Made by a program: the position numbers and the translations under genes. Shown here in pieces: positions 1 through 6,507 of a stretch of DNA of 25,068 nt (position 1 is its first letter; each line of letters opens with the position of its first letter). Origin of the DNA: a virus; the IMG/VR virus record IMGVR_UViG_3300047678_000247, positions 1-25,068 of that record; one strand, given 5' to 3'. The notes under the pieces were generated by a model. The model saw only the letters and a list, made by a program, of their open reading frames with translations, was not told the origin of the DNA and made no database searches.

Positions 1-76
1 CAGAGGCGAAAAGGTCTACTTGGTGTTTGCAGGCCTTGTGCTTCCGCAGAAATGCTACGGTTATTCGCTTGCGCAT
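1..76 (-). CDS. Hendecad-repeat family protein, N-terminal fragment cut by window edge
   Basis: The first 25 codons of a family member are visible, starting at the ATG at 76 and running off the left edge. GGAGA lies a few bases upstream of the ATG. The visible residues (MRKRITVAFLRKHKAC..., then QVDLFAS) match the N-terminal domain of the genes at 100-441, 11043-11447, 11471-12091 and 13862-14401. Positions 1-127 are identical, base for base, to 11372-11498, so this locus is a recent copy of the start of the 11043-11447 gene. It follows the 100-441 gene by 23 bases, the same tandem arrangement seen at 11471/11447. Its repeat number cannot be seen. Function unknown. Confidence 0.75.
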   Translation of the reverse strand, partial: MRKRITVAFLRKHKACKHQVDLFAS

Positions 77-99
77 TGCTATCTCCTGCTGGGGCTGGG

Positions 100-441
100 C
101 TACAAACCCAGGGCATCCGCGAGGGCGGATGCCTTCACGCGCCGGTACTCGGCGTCGGCGGATGCCTTCACGCGCTCGTACTCCGCGTAGGCGGATGCCA
201 TCGCGCGATGGTACTCGGCGAGGGCGGATTCCATCACGCGCTCGTACTTCACGAGGGCGGGGCCCTCCAAGATTGTGCAAGCCAGCCAGTGGATATTGAG
301 GTAGTGCGCCTGTGCGCGGAGGATGTTGTCTCGGCTGATGTCCGCGCCCTTAGGGAAAACACGGGCGAAAAGGTCTACTTGGTCGTCGCAAGCCTCGTGC
401 TTGCGCAAAAATGCTACGGTTATGCGCTTGCGCGTTCGCAT
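100..441 (-). CDS. Hendecad-repeat family protein, 4 repeat units
   Basis: 113 residues. Residues 1-55 or so are the conserved family domain: ITVAFLRKHEAC near the N-terminus, QVDLFARVFPKGADIS next, then a segment ending in ILEGP. Four 11-residue units follow, of the pattern A-x-A-E-Y-x-R-V-x-A-S, and the protein ends in the family terminus ALADALGL. Alanine, tyrosine and valine fall at spacing 4-3-4, as expected for a hendecad coiled coil. No signal peptide or membrane segment is seen. The start is the ATG at 441 with GGAG about nine bases upstream. The N-terminal half is close to the gene at 11471-12091, and a partial paralogue follows 23 bases downstream. I know of no established function; a filamentous or oligomeric phage accessory protein is possible. 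Confidence 0.8.
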   Translation of the reverse strand: MRTRKRITVAFLRKHEACDDQVDLFARVFPKGADISRDNILRAQAHYLNIHWLACTILEGPALVKYERVMESALAEYHRAMASAYAEYERVKASADAEYRRVKASALADALGL

Positions 442-461
442 TGGTCAATACTCCGCTAAGC

Positions 462-548
462 CTATGGGCTGGGGCTGGGGCTAATACGCTTCGCCTTATT
501 GCCAGGGCCGTCGCACTGCGGGCACGCGAAGTCTTCATGCACTCTCAT
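462..548 (-). CDS. Small CxxC zinc-knuckle-like protein
   Basis: 28 codons. The ATG at 548 overlaps the TGA of the 545-811 gene (ATGA), so translation is probably coupled. The peptide begins MRVHEDFACPQCDGPGNKAK and ends in a Ser-Pro repeat that is read from the shared intergenic motif found beside the repeat-protein genes. CPQCDG is a typical half zinc-ribbon motif of tiny phage proteins. No second cysteine pair is present, so metal binding would need a dimer or a partner. It is short enough to be chance, but the coupling and the CPxC motif argue for a real gene. Confidence 0.5.
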   Translation of the reverse strand: MRVHEDFACPQCDGPGNKAKRISPSPSP

Positions 549-811
549 TGCCCACCCCCGAACCTGATCTGCTCGGCGTGGGCGATGGCGTCACGCATGG
601 CGATGCACTCCGGCGTTTCGCACCCGGCCAACTCCAAGTATCGCTCCAGCAAGGCCCGTGCGGCCTTGCAGAGCGCCGCGACGGCCTCGCTTTGCTCGCG
701 GGCGTTGGCCTCGCGCCACTTGGCGGTGAGGTCGGGCATCTTGCCGGGTCGTTGGTGCGGTCCGTCCTTCACAAACACATTCACGTCACGGGGTAATGGG
801 GTTTCGCTCAT
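545..811 (-). CDS. Hypothetical phage protein, 88 aa
   Basis: Starts at the ATG at 811 (MSETPLPRDVNVFV), preceded by AAGGA six bases upstream; the longer in-frame start at 844 lacks a comparable site. The N-terminal third is extended and rich in Pro and Gly. The rest is predicted helical, rich in Ala and Glu, and holds a cysteine pair (AGCETPEC). No membrane segment is present. Its stop overlaps the start of the 462-548 gene. It lies in the leftward early operon between the repeat proteins and the replication genes. I do not recognise the family. Confidence 0.7.
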   Translation of the reverse strand: MSETPLPRDVNVFVKDGPHQRPGKMPDLTAKWREANAREQSEAVAALCKAARALLERYLELAGCETPECIAMRDAIAHAEQIRFGGGQ

Positions 812-868
812 GGCTGATCCTTTCGCGTGGCGTGGGTCGGTCAACTCTCGGGCGTCGATTCCGGCGCG

Positions 869-887
869 GAATAGGGCGGTGTTCCTA
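869..887. promoter_or_regulatory. 19-bp dispersed inverted-repeat motif, copy 1
   Basis: GAATAGGGCGGTGTTCCTA, matching 17 of 19 bases of 12391-12409. Both copies lie in a gap between leftward genes, just before or at the stop of the upstream gene. The ends form a short imperfect inverted repeat (GGAATA/TGTTCC here; perfect GAATA/TATTC in the other copy). It could be an operator, an RNA processing site or a short transcription signal. Role inferred only from recurrence and position. Confidence 0.3.
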
Positions 888-892
888 ATCGC

Positions 893-1303
893 TCACGTCT
901 TGCTACTTGCCTTGTCGTTCATCTTCACGAGCAGTGCCACGAGGGCGACGGTTTCGGCCAGGTCCATACCGCCGAACCGGGCACTGTCGCTTTGGCCGCC
1001 GTACGCCTCGCTCTTGCGGTCGATGTGGATGCAGATCGCGTCGGCGGTCACGGTGGCGGTGAGTTTGCGGCGCGGCCAGTTCTGATCGTCGTAGTCGGAC
1101 TCCCAGCAGAGCGTGACGTGCCCGCGTTGATCGGAGATGCGGAACCAGTCGGGCCGGCGGACTTCTTTGCCGAGCGCCCCGAGGAAGCGGTAGACGGCGT
1201 TGGTGAGTTCCTTGTTGGTGTGGTGGCGTTGAACGTGGAGGTACGCGGAAACGGTGTCGCGGTAGTCCTCGTCGATCTTCCCGAAGGCGGTCGTGTGCTT
1301 CAT
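893..1303 (-). CDS. Hypothetical phage protein, 136 aa
   Basis: ATG at 1303 with AGGAG seven bases upstream. The protein begins MKHTTAFGKIDEDYRDTVSA. It has a mixed helical first half (YLHVQRHHTNKELTNAVYRF), then a likely beta segment (DWFRISDQRGHVTLCWESDY), then KLTATVTADAICIHIDRK, and a Gly/Met/Leu-rich helical C-terminus. It is soluble, with no signal peptide. The pattern could be a small HTH-plus-sheet fold, but I cannot name a family. It sits in the early operon, downstream of a 13-codon open frame (1300-1341) whose stop overlaps this start. Confidence 0.75.
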   Translation of the reverse strand: MKHTTAFGKIDEDYRDTVSAYLHVQRHHTNKELTNAVYRFLGALGKEVRRPDWFRISDQRGHVTLCWESDYDDQNWPRRKLTATVTADAICIHIDRKSEAYGGQSDSARFGGMDLAETVALVALLVKMNDKASSKT

Positions 1304-1404
1304 GCCTTGTCTCCTGGGTCGGTCATGTGGATGGCGTTCATGTACGCTTGGCCCGTGGCCTGTGTTGGCGCGGCGGTGTTACTTCTCGTACTTCGCTTTC
1401 CAGT

Positions 1405-1827
1405 TCATGGGTTCTCCTTGATGTGGCGGGCCACCCATTGGCGCATTCGCTGCCAACGCCGCTCGGGTTCTTCACGTTCGTTCCAGTCGTTCTCGTACTC
1501 AACCTCTTGCACAAGGCACTTGGCTACGTTCAGTTCGCTCGCCAGCGTCTCATTGAGTTCTTCGAGTTCACAGGGATCGTCGTGTTCGTGCGATCGGTAG
1601 TCCTTCCCGCGTGCGGCGCACACGGCCCCGATTGCGCAACAATCACCGTCGCTGGTTTGCAAGGCTCCTCGGATGAGCCGTTTTTCTGGCATGGCGTCGA
1701 GCGCGGCGGCCAGATCACGGAGGAGTTTTTGACCCCTCTTGCCTCGGATGGCCGATTTCACCATGCCACGCCAGCGCCCTAGTTGCAGAATGTCATCGTT
1801 GTCGTCGGTGTATCCGTGTCTGCTCAT
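1405..1827 (-). CDS. Conserved-type phage hypothetical protein, 140 aa
   Basis: Starts at the ATG at 1827, overlapping the stop of the 1824-2012 gene (ATGA), with AGGGA about seven bases upstream. The core reads RLIRGALQTSDGDCCAIGAVC. That resembles small phage proteins that carry a 'G-x-L-...-GD-x-C-C-x-x-G-x-x-C' signature and have no assigned activity. The C-terminal third is strongly charged and helical (ELEELNETLASELNVAKCLV, then a run rich in Glu, Arg and Trp). No membrane segment. The stop overlaps a 9-codon frame (MNWKAKYEK, 1379-1408). Family resemblance is from memory of the motif only. Confidence 0.75.
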   Translation of the reverse strand: MSRHGYTDDNDDILQLGRWRGMVKSAIRGKRGQKLLRDLAAALDAMPEKRLIRGALQTSDGDCCAIGAVCAARGKDYRSHEHDDPCELEELNETLASELNVAKCLVQEVEYENDWNEREEPERRWQRMRQWVARHIKENP

Positions 1828-2012
1828 GGCTTTTCCCTTCGGAGTGTGGCAGGCAACTTCCCGCCCGCCTTGTCGGCGGCGGCAATCAGGGCCTTGGCGA
1901 TGGCCCGCGCCTCGGCTGGGTACAGGGCCAACACGCTCACGGTCAGGCCGTGCGAAGTCTCGACCCACACGTTGCCGTCAACGGGATTCGGTCCAAGGTC
2001 GAATCGGCTCAC
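1824..2012 (-). CDS. Hypothetical phage protein, 62 aa
   Basis: Start chosen at the GTG at 2012, which overlaps the stop of the DnaC-like gene (GTGA); its own stop overlaps the next ATG (ATGA). The protein reads as a short beta-rich N-terminus (GNVWVETSHGLTVSVLALYP) followed by one alanine-rich helix (AEARAIAKALIAAADKAGGK). This layout, a sheet then an 'AxAxALxxAAxxA' helix, is common among small phage proteins that handle a masked or trimmed input, but no function is known to me. Coupled on both sides, so it is probably translated with the replication genes. Confidence 0.7.
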   Translation of the reverse strand: MSRFDLGPNPVDGNVWVETSHGLTVSVLALYPAEARAIAKALIAAADKAGGKLPATLRREKP

Positions 2013-2767
2013 AGCGGACTCCCTTCGGCCCGGTGGTTGGGCCACTTCGACAGGTCGAACACTTCGCCCGTCTCAAGCCACCGCTCCCGGATGCGGTCGT
2101 GGACCGTCCCCGCCATCGCCGCCCGCGTCAGGTTGCTGATGACGATCGTGGACACGCACGACTCGTACCGCGAGTTGAACAGACGCGAGTAAAACTGGCT
2201 GGGCTTGCTCTCCAGATCGTCGGGCTCGGGCCGTCGCTCCCACTCGTCCACCACCAGCGTCGTGTAGGCTTTCGCGTTTGCCCGCAGCCACTCGTGTTCT
2301 GAACACGTCCCCAACTTGTAGACCGCGTGGGTCCAGTCGCCATACAGACACGCGGCGGTGCGGTAGAGGCACGGCTTGCCCGTCTGCCGCGCCAGCCACG
2401 TTGCGAGCGTGGTTTTGCCGGGCCCGTAGTGCCCGATGAGGACCACGGTGCCCCGTGAGGCCAGCACCTCGGCCATGCGGGCGACCCGGGCGGGATCGTG
2501 CCATGCGGGATCGGGGTTGGCGAGGAGGAAGTTGCGGGCGCGGAGGGGGAAGTCGCCGGCGGGCAGGTAGCCGAGACGCTTGCGTTCGGCGGCGCGGCGG
2601 TCGGTTTCGGCCTGGGCGGCTTCGGCACGGTGGACGCGGTGTGTGATGGCGGCGGTGGCGGCGCGGATGACGGGCGCGAGGGTGGGGGGCTTGGCGTCGG
2701 GGCGGATGCCCTGAGCGGCGCGGATGGCCTCGACGCGGGCCGCGGCGTCCTGGGCGGTGATGGTCAC
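2009..2767 (-). CDS. DnaC-like helicase-loader ATPase
   Basis: 252 residues. Walker A GHYGPGKTT is at about residues 112-120, and Walker B LVVDE at about 171-175, followed by ERR. VISN near residue 220 suits a sensor-1 position. The N-terminal 100 residues are alanine-rich and helical, as in loaders that contact the helicase. The expected role is loading of the replicative helicase at the phage origin, with ATP. Start chosen at the GTG at 2767, with GGGAGG six bases upstream and a GTGA overlap with the DUF1376-like gene. An initiator immediately upstream of a DnaC-like ATPase is the classic replication pair of temperate phages. A DnaA-like or IstB-like ATPase is the alternative. Confidence 0.82.
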   Translation of the reverse strand: MTITAQDAAARVEAIRAAQGIRPDAKPPTLAPVIRAATAAITHRVHRAEAAQAETDRRAAERKRLGYLPAGDFPLRARNFLLANPDPAWHDPARVARMAEVLASRGTVVLIGHYGPGKTTLATWLARQTGKPCLYRTAACLYGDWTHAVYKLGTCSEHEWLRANAKAYTTLVVDEWERRPEPDDLESKPSQFYSRLFNSRYESCVSTIVISNLTRAAMAGTVHDRIRERWLETGEVFDLSKWPNHRAEGSPL

Positions 2768-3651
2768 AATGGCCTCCCTTCGGCAAAGGATTCGAGTTTG
2801 GGGCGGGCGGGCGTGCTGCGCGAGTTCGACCCCGCCCATGCCGAGTCGTCCAGTTCGTACCGCGCCTCGTCCAGCCACGTCCGCAGCATCGGCACCGAAC
2901 CGTCGGCGGTGGACCGCACCCACTGGCTGGCGGCGAACGCCTTGACCCGGCCCAGCAGCCACCGCGCCGCATCAGCCTCGCCCCAGATGCCGGTGAAACG
3001 CGGGTCGGACATCCCGGCGTTTTGCAGCCAGGTGGCGACGACTTTCGGGCCGGAGTGGCCCGGTGCCTTGGCGTTGGGGTAGGCCGCGGCGATGGCCCGT
3101 GCGGCCACGTCCCGTCGCCAGACGCCGGATTCGATCCAGTCGTGGGGAATCCCCGCCGGTGTTTCCGCACACACACCCTTCCCCCCCGTCTCGGCGGGGG
3201 GTAGGGGGGTGTCTTTTGGATTTGGTCTTCTGAGATCGTGAACGTGAATGGGGACGGGGACGGGAGGGTCGAGCGTTGCTTGAGCAATGCTTGAGCAATG
3301 CTTGAGCAATGCTTGAGCAGACTTGCCGCCGCGGCTACCCGCATCGGCCTTTTTGGCCCGAAAACGCTGTTGCTCTTCAAAGCGCCGAATCAACCACGTT
3401 TGGAACCTCCCTGACACGGGACTGCCGAGCAAGAGACGAATCCGCGCCCGCATCCTGTCCCAATCGTCGGCGCTCACCCCCGCCAGGATGGCGAGATCAG
3501 CGTCGGAATCAGGAAGGGTGCAGGGGGGCGTCTCGTTCCACGACAGGACCGAGAGGGAGAACCAAACGCCAAGTTCGGACTTCGAGAGGACAGCGATCGG
3601 GCGAGCCCAATCCTCTGGGAAAATGGTGATGTTCAGGGGTCGTTTAGCCAA
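2764..3651 (-). CDS. DUF1376-like phage replication initiator
   Basis: 295 residues. The first 95 match the DUF1376 (YdaU-type) pattern: ITIFPEDWARPIAVLSKSE..., then WFSLSVLSWNE, LPDSDADLAILAGVS and DDWDRMRARIRLLL. This is a winged-helix-like domain common in phage replication genes. A poorly conserved proline-rich linker (about 105-165) follows, then a C-terminal region with DWIESGVWRRDVAARAIAAA and a Trp-rich helical part. The start is a TTG at 3651; no downstream ATG keeps the domain intact. The linker is encoded by a GC hairpin, an AT-richer stretch and four 11-bp repeats, which may form the origin. It overlaps the loader gene by GTGA. Confidence 0.75.
   Translation of the reverse strand: MAKRPLNITIFPEDWARPIAVLSKSELGVWFSLSVLSWNETPPCTLPDSDADLAILAGVSADDWDRMRARIRLLLGSPVSGRFQTWLIRRFEEQQRFRAKKADAGSRGGKSAQALLKHCSSIAQATLDPPVPVPIHVHDLRRPNPKDTPLPPAETGGKGVCAETPAGIPHDWIESGVWRRDVAARAIAAAYPNAKAPGHSGPKVVATWLQNAGMSDPRFTGIWGEADAARWLLGRVKAFAASQWVRSTADGSVPMLRTWLDEARYELDDSAWAGSNSRSTPARPKLESFAEGRPL
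3181..3320. other. Candidate replication origin inside the initiator gene
   Basis: From left to right on the plus strand there are three parts. C- and G-runs able to form a hairpin or quadruplex lie at 3181-3210. A more AT-rich stretch lies at 3211-3258. Four near-identical 11-bp direct repeats, GCTTGAGCAAT, start at 3278, 3289, 3300 and 3311; the last is degenerate, and a weaker half copy lies at 3271. Eleven is not a multiple of three, so the encoded peptide is not repetitive, and the repeat must matter as DNA or be a recent slippage. Lambda and relatives keep iterons inside their O initiator gene. The assignment as an origin is inference. Confidence 0.45.
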
Positions 3652-3769
3652 TGTCGCCTGCCTTCACCCCCGCAGCGCAGCAAAACCGCCCGAACCCAAG
3701 GCTTGCCCATCGTTCGGAATCCCGATAGATGGCGAGGGTGCGGGCGGCTTTGTGGGGCTGTAAAGGCAT
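3644..3769 (-). CDS. Possible small protein, 41 aa
   Basis: ATG at 3769, with GGGA about seven bases before it. It runs to a TAA at 3646-3644 that overlaps the start of the initiator gene by eight bases. The peptide (MPLQPHKAARTLAIYRDSER, then a segment ending AGVKAGDIG) looks like a short helical DNA-binding-type peptide. A 12-codon frame (MGKLSPLVHRES) ends on its start (TGATG). The gap 3652-3842 holds no better candidate. Position fits the coupled gene chain, but length alone cannot exclude chance. Confidence 0.33.
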   Translation of the reverse strand: MPLQPHKAARTLAIYRDSERWASLGFGRFCCAAGVKAGDIG

Positions 3770-3842
3770 CAAGATTCCCGATGGACAAGCGGGGAGAGTT
3801 TACCCATACCAGCCCCGCCGTCAAGTCCCTACCGTGGCTGAT

Positions 3843-4163
3843 TCATGCCCCACCAGCGATGCTCATGTTCTCTGGACCGGAACCGCGACAAGGGGGCGCG
3901 GCGACGCTGGTATCTAAAACTTCCGAAGTGCTGGGGACTGGCTTCGCCTCCGGTGCTGGGCCTTCGGTGGGTGCGAACAGTGCGCGGGCGAGCCTGGACG
4001 AGGCTTCCCTGGCGATGGACGAGGCGTGCTGGAGGTTGATGGCCTCGGCGTCGGGATGCCCCATGGCGCGGCACGAGTCGGCGGCCTGGATGAGCACCAT
4101 GGCGCGCTCAAGGCGCGACTTCGCGTCCACGACGGCGTTGCGGATGTTGGAGGTACTAGTCAT
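3843..4163 (-). CDS. Hypothetical protein, 106 aa
   Basis: ATG at 4163 overlaps the stop of the methylase gene (ATGA). Residues 1-65 or so are one or two Ala-rich helices (SNIRNAVVDAKSRLERAMVL, then QAADSCRAMG and SIAREASSRLARALF). The last 40 residues are proline-, serine- and glycine-rich and probably disordered. No membrane segment. It is co-transcribed with the methylase. A 5-codon frame (MNQPR) overlaps its stop. Family not recognised. Confidence 0.7.
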   Translation of the reverse strand: MTSTSNIRNAVVDAKSRLERAMVLIQAADSCRAMGHPDAEAINLQHASSIAREASSRLARALFAPTEGPAPEAKPVPSTSEVLDTSVAAPPCRGSGPENMSIAGGA

Positions 4164-5047
4164 GATGCTCCATTCACGATCAGCAGTTCGGGTGCTTCGA
4201 CGACGCCCGCGCGCTTCGTATTGCCTTGCGCCAACGCCTTGGTGGTCATGCAGTCGTGGAAGCGCCAGCCGTCGTACAACTCGCGCACGCTCGGGTGGTC
4301 GTAGTACGACACGATGACCTGGGCGCGCTTGAAGCGGCCCGCAGCCTCGCGCAGCCGCGCGTGGTCCTCGGGCTTGAAGTCGTGCTGGTACTTCGCCCCC
4401 TTGACGACGTAGGGCGGGTCCAGATAGATCACGGTTTTCGGCTCATCTTCAATGCGGCCGATCAACTCGAACCCGTCGCGGTTCAGGATCGTCACGTTGC
4501 GCAGCCGCTCGTGCCAGTCAGGGATGGAGTTCACCGCCGACCGGAACCGCTTGGCCGCGTGCCCACCGTTGGCGGTGTATCGCACGCAGAACCCCTGGTT
4601 GTAACTCTGTGTGCCGGCGCAGCCGTTGCGGCCCAGCCATGAGCACAGGAAGTAGTCGTACGCCCGCTCCAGGTCCGGGGCATCCGGGGCCGGAGTCAGG
4701 CCCCGCGTCTTCCATCGCTCGGCGGCTTCGCGGTACAGTTGCTCGCTCATCAGCGTGCAGACCAGGCGGTCACAGAGGGTCAGGTACATCTCGCGGTGGG
4801 CGATCACCCGGGCCAGGTTGGTCACTTCGCCGTGCAGGTCGTTGATGGTCTCCATCGGGCACGGCGTCTTGTGCAGGATGACGCTGATGCCGCCCACGAA
4901 TGGTTCCCAGTAGCAGCGATGGGGCCGCATGAGCGCGACGATGCGGGGGGAGAGCGTCCGCTTGCTACCAAACCACGGGGCGATGGCGGCGATCTGGGGC
5001 ACGACCACATCGGGCGCGTCGGGTTCGGCGAAGAGTCCGGTGCTCAC
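4160..5047 (-). CDS. D12-class DNA adenine N6-methyltransferase (Dam-like)
   Basis: 295 residues. Motif I-type segment APWFGSKRTLSPRIV with YWEPFVGG following (residues 23-53) binds S-adenosylmethionine, and the catalytic DPPY lies at about 210-213 (VIYLDPPYVVKG). ETINDLHGEVTNLARVI at about 66-82 fits the conserved acidic segment of the family. The central 100-200 region corresponds to the target-recognition part. It transfers a methyl group to adenine N6 in a short DNA site that cannot be read from sequence. A lone methylase in a phage usually protects against host restriction or marks its DNA. Start chosen at the GTG at 5047, which overlaps the preceding stop (GTGA). Confidence 0.9.
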   Translation of the reverse strand: MSTGLFAEPDAPDVVVPQIAAIAPWFGSKRTLSPRIVALMRPHRCYWEPFVGGISVILHKTPCPMETINDLHGEVTNLARVIAHREMYLTLCDRLVCTLMSEQLYREAAERWKTRGLTPAPDAPDLERAYDYFLCSWLGRNGCAGTQSYNQGFCVRYTANGGHAAKRFRSAVNSIPDWHERLRNVTILNRDGFELIGRIEDEPKTVIYLDPPYVVKGAKYQHDFKPEDHARLREAAGRFKRAQVIVSYYDHPSVRELYDGWRFHDCMTTKALAQGNTKRAGVVEAPELLIVNGAS

Positions 5048-5154
5048 GTCCCCACCGCCTTTCGCAAGGCATTCCGACTCGGAAAGTTGGCGCGATACAC
5101 CGCGCACGCCTTCGCGTCGAAGTCGATCGCCTTGACGGTGCGCCAACGCCTCAT
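5044..5154 (-). CDS. 36-aa peptide resembling a C5-methyltransferase fragment
   Basis: ATG at 5154 overlaps the stop of the 5151-5474 gene (ATGA), and its stop overlaps the methylase GTG start (GTGA). The peptide contains VKAIDFDAKACAVYRANFPS. In C5-cytosine DNA methyltransferases a similar stretch follows motif I, where an acidic residue contacts the cofactor ahead of a '...YRANFP' helix end. The catalytic PCQ and ENV motifs are absent, so no activity is expected. It may be a relic of a lost methyltransferase kept as a coupling peptide. The resemblance is short and could be chance. Confidence 0.5.
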   Translation of the reverse strand: MRRWRTVKAIDFDAKACAVYRANFPSRNALRKAVGT

Positions 5155-5474
5155 GTGTTCACCGTCCTCACGAGCCTCTTGATGGCGTTCTTCACCATGC
5201 CCTCCAACTCGCGCATGTCGTCCTCGATGTGCATCGCCAGCACGGCCCGCTCGGCGTGCATCCGCTCGCACGCCGCGGCCACCGTCTTGACCATGCGAAT
5301 CCACTCGTCCATGTTCGCGCGGCACGGCACCCCGCCCTGGTCGATCCGCGTGGTGAGGTCGGCCAGCGCGTGGAACTCGTGTTCCGACAGCCCGTTCAGG
5401 CGCGCGTCCACGACCAACCGCACTGGCGGCGGCGGTGGAGCAACCGGCTTCGGGATCACGGTGGCGCGGGTCAC
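5151..5474 (-). CDS. Hypothetical protein with helical core, 107 aa
   Basis: GTG at 5474 overlaps the stop of the 17-codon gene upstream (GTGA). The N-terminus is proline-rich (VIPKPVAPPPPP). It is followed by a predicted helical hairpin (LNGLSEHEFHALADLTTRID, then DEWIRMVKTVAAACERMHAE) and a charged C-terminal helix (EDDMRELEGMVKNAIKRLV). The run of charged amphipathic helices could form a coiled coil. It lies between the membrane protein and the methylase. No family recognised. Confidence 0.65.
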   Translation of the reverse strand: MTRATVIPKPVAPPPPPVRLVVDARLNGLSEHEFHALADLTTRIDQGGVPCRANMDEWIRMVKTVAAACERMHAERAVLAMHIEDDMRELEGMVKNAIKRLVRTVNT

Positions 5475-5524
5475 GACAGCGCCTCCACGAGTTCGGTGGC
5501 CTTCAGGTGCTGGAGGCACTTCAT
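5471..5524 (-). CDS. 17-aa micro-gene
   Basis: ATG at 5524 overlaps the TGA of the membrane-protein gene (ATGA), and its own stop overlaps the next GTG (GTGA). The peptide is MKCLQHLKATELVEALS. The only support is its exact coupling on both sides and the lack of any other reading of this 50-base gap. It may serve just to hand ribosomes on to the next gene. Confidence 0.35.
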   Translation of the reverse strand: MKCLQHLKATELVEALS

Positions 5525-5781
5525 TCTTTTCTCCTGATTTCGAGCCACCGAACCAGGCCGGTGATGAGTGCAGCAGGCCCGGCATACGCGCAGAACACCG
5601 CGAGCCTGGACTCCCCGGACTGGAGTGATTCCAGGCCCACCCCGACGAAGACAATGCGAAGGGCGCAGACGGCGAAGGTCCACGCCCCGGCCCTCGCGGG
5701 CGTGCCGTTGGTGGCGAGATAGCGCTTCTGGTACACCACCGCCTCGGCAATGGCCACCATGGCGAGCACGAGCAGGTTCAT
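5521..5781 (-). CDS. Small membrane protein, three TM segments
   Basis: 86 residues, ATG at 5781 with GGAGG five bases upstream. Three hydrophobic segments are seen: residues 1-17 (MNLLVLAMVAIAEAVVY), about 33-51 (AWTFAVCALRIVFVGVGLE) and about 58-79 (ending in AALITGLVRWL). Short basic loops lie between them, and the tail is RRKE. Size and topology would suit a holin or a superinfection or membrane-associated phage protein. However, it lies in the early region among replication genes, and no lysin is nearby, so holin is only one option. Overlaps its neighbours by four bases on each side. Confidence 0.75.
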   Translation of the reverse strand: MNLLVLAMVAIAEAVVYQKRYLATNGTPARAGAWTFAVCALRIVFVGVGLESLQSGESRLAVFCAYAGPAALITGLVRWLEIRRKE

Positions 5782-5969
5782 GGCTCCTCCCCCCTCACCC
5801 CGTTCTCCCGCCTCGCTTTGGCGATCCTTGCCAGTCGGATGCGGCGATATTCCCACATCTTCCGAAGGCCAAGCGCGGCAGCATCGCGCACGGAGCAGCA
5901 TCCCCTCCGCCCGATCTCCCTGGCCACCTGGCGGGCATACTGACGCGAGAGGCGCGTGCCGCTGCTCAT
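5778..5969 (-). CDS. Small basic protein, 63 aa
   Basis: ATG at 5969, GGAGG about nine bases upstream, stop overlapping the next ATG. Very rich in arginine (MSSGTRLSRQYARQVAREIG, then DAAALGLRKMWEYRRIRLA). The segment VAREIGRRGCCSVRDAAALG could form a helix-turn-helix, which with the charge suggests nucleic-acid binding. No membrane segment. Family not recognised. Confidence 0.65.
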   Translation of the reverse strand: MSSGTRLSRQYARQVAREIGRRGCCSVRDAAALGLRKMWEYRRIRLARIAKARRENGVRGEEP

Positions 5970-6328
5970 GATCCACCTCCGCCGCGGACCACGCGCGTCG
6001 CGGTCTGGAAGTGAGGGGCCAGGATCTTCCGAGCGTCATCCACCATCGACGCAAAGAGGTCGCGCTCGATGACCATCTGGTCGGCCATCGCCTGGGTGAC
6101 GCGATCGACGCCGATGCGCAGGGTGGCCAGGATCGCGGCCATCTTGGCCGCGTCGATCTCTTCCCCGCCAGGCTTGGTGGTGCTCAGCCGGACGGCCACG
6201 CGCGGATAGAGATCGTCCCGGCGGACCCACACGGCCACGCCCCCGCCTCCGGGCTTCAGTAACGCATCCGCGCCGGCCTGGATCTCCATGATCTGTGTTT
6301 GCGTCAACTTCGGTCGGTCCGGAATCAT
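5966..6328 (-). CDS. Hypothetical phage protein, 120 aa
   Basis: Start chosen at the ATG at 6328 (MIPDRPKLTQTQIMEIQAGA) with GGGGA five bases upstream; an in-frame arginine-rich extension begins at about 6394 but looks non-coding. The middle is beta-rich with a glycine loop (KPGGGGVAVWVRRDDLYPRV). The C-terminal half is helical (DAAKMAAILATLRIGVDRVT, then MADQMVIERDLFASMVDDAR). The tail is glycine-rich. No family recognised. The 180 bases upstream (6329-6507) show no convincing gene. Confidence 0.7.
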   Translation of the reverse strand: MIPDRPKLTQTQIMEIQAGADALLKPGGGGVAVWVRRDDLYPRVAVRLSTTKPGGEEIDAAKMAAILATLRIGVDRVTQAMADQMVIERDLFASMVDDARKILAPHFQTATRVVRGGGGS

Positions 6329-6507
6329 GATTCGTCCCCGCCTTTCTGGCCGGCGCGCCATGCCCCGGGCCGCCATCGCCTGGCGGAGCGCCATGCCCCG
6401 CCGCCCAGAAGCACTTCCAGGTCGGCGGGGAAAGAGGGGATGATGGCAGGGCGTGGGTCCAAATCCGCGGCAACGCCTTCCGGCGATGCGGCGGGTGAAG
6501 GGAGGGA

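Noticed and set aside
2073-3380. A 435-residue leftward frame in another phase over the replication genes
   Set aside because: Proline/arginine-rich low complexity, and it overlaps the DUF1376-like and DnaC-like genes, both of which have recognisable motifs.
5521-5781. Calling the three-TM protein a holin
   Set aside because: No endolysin or spanin gene is nearby and the gene lies in the early region. Topology alone does not decide.
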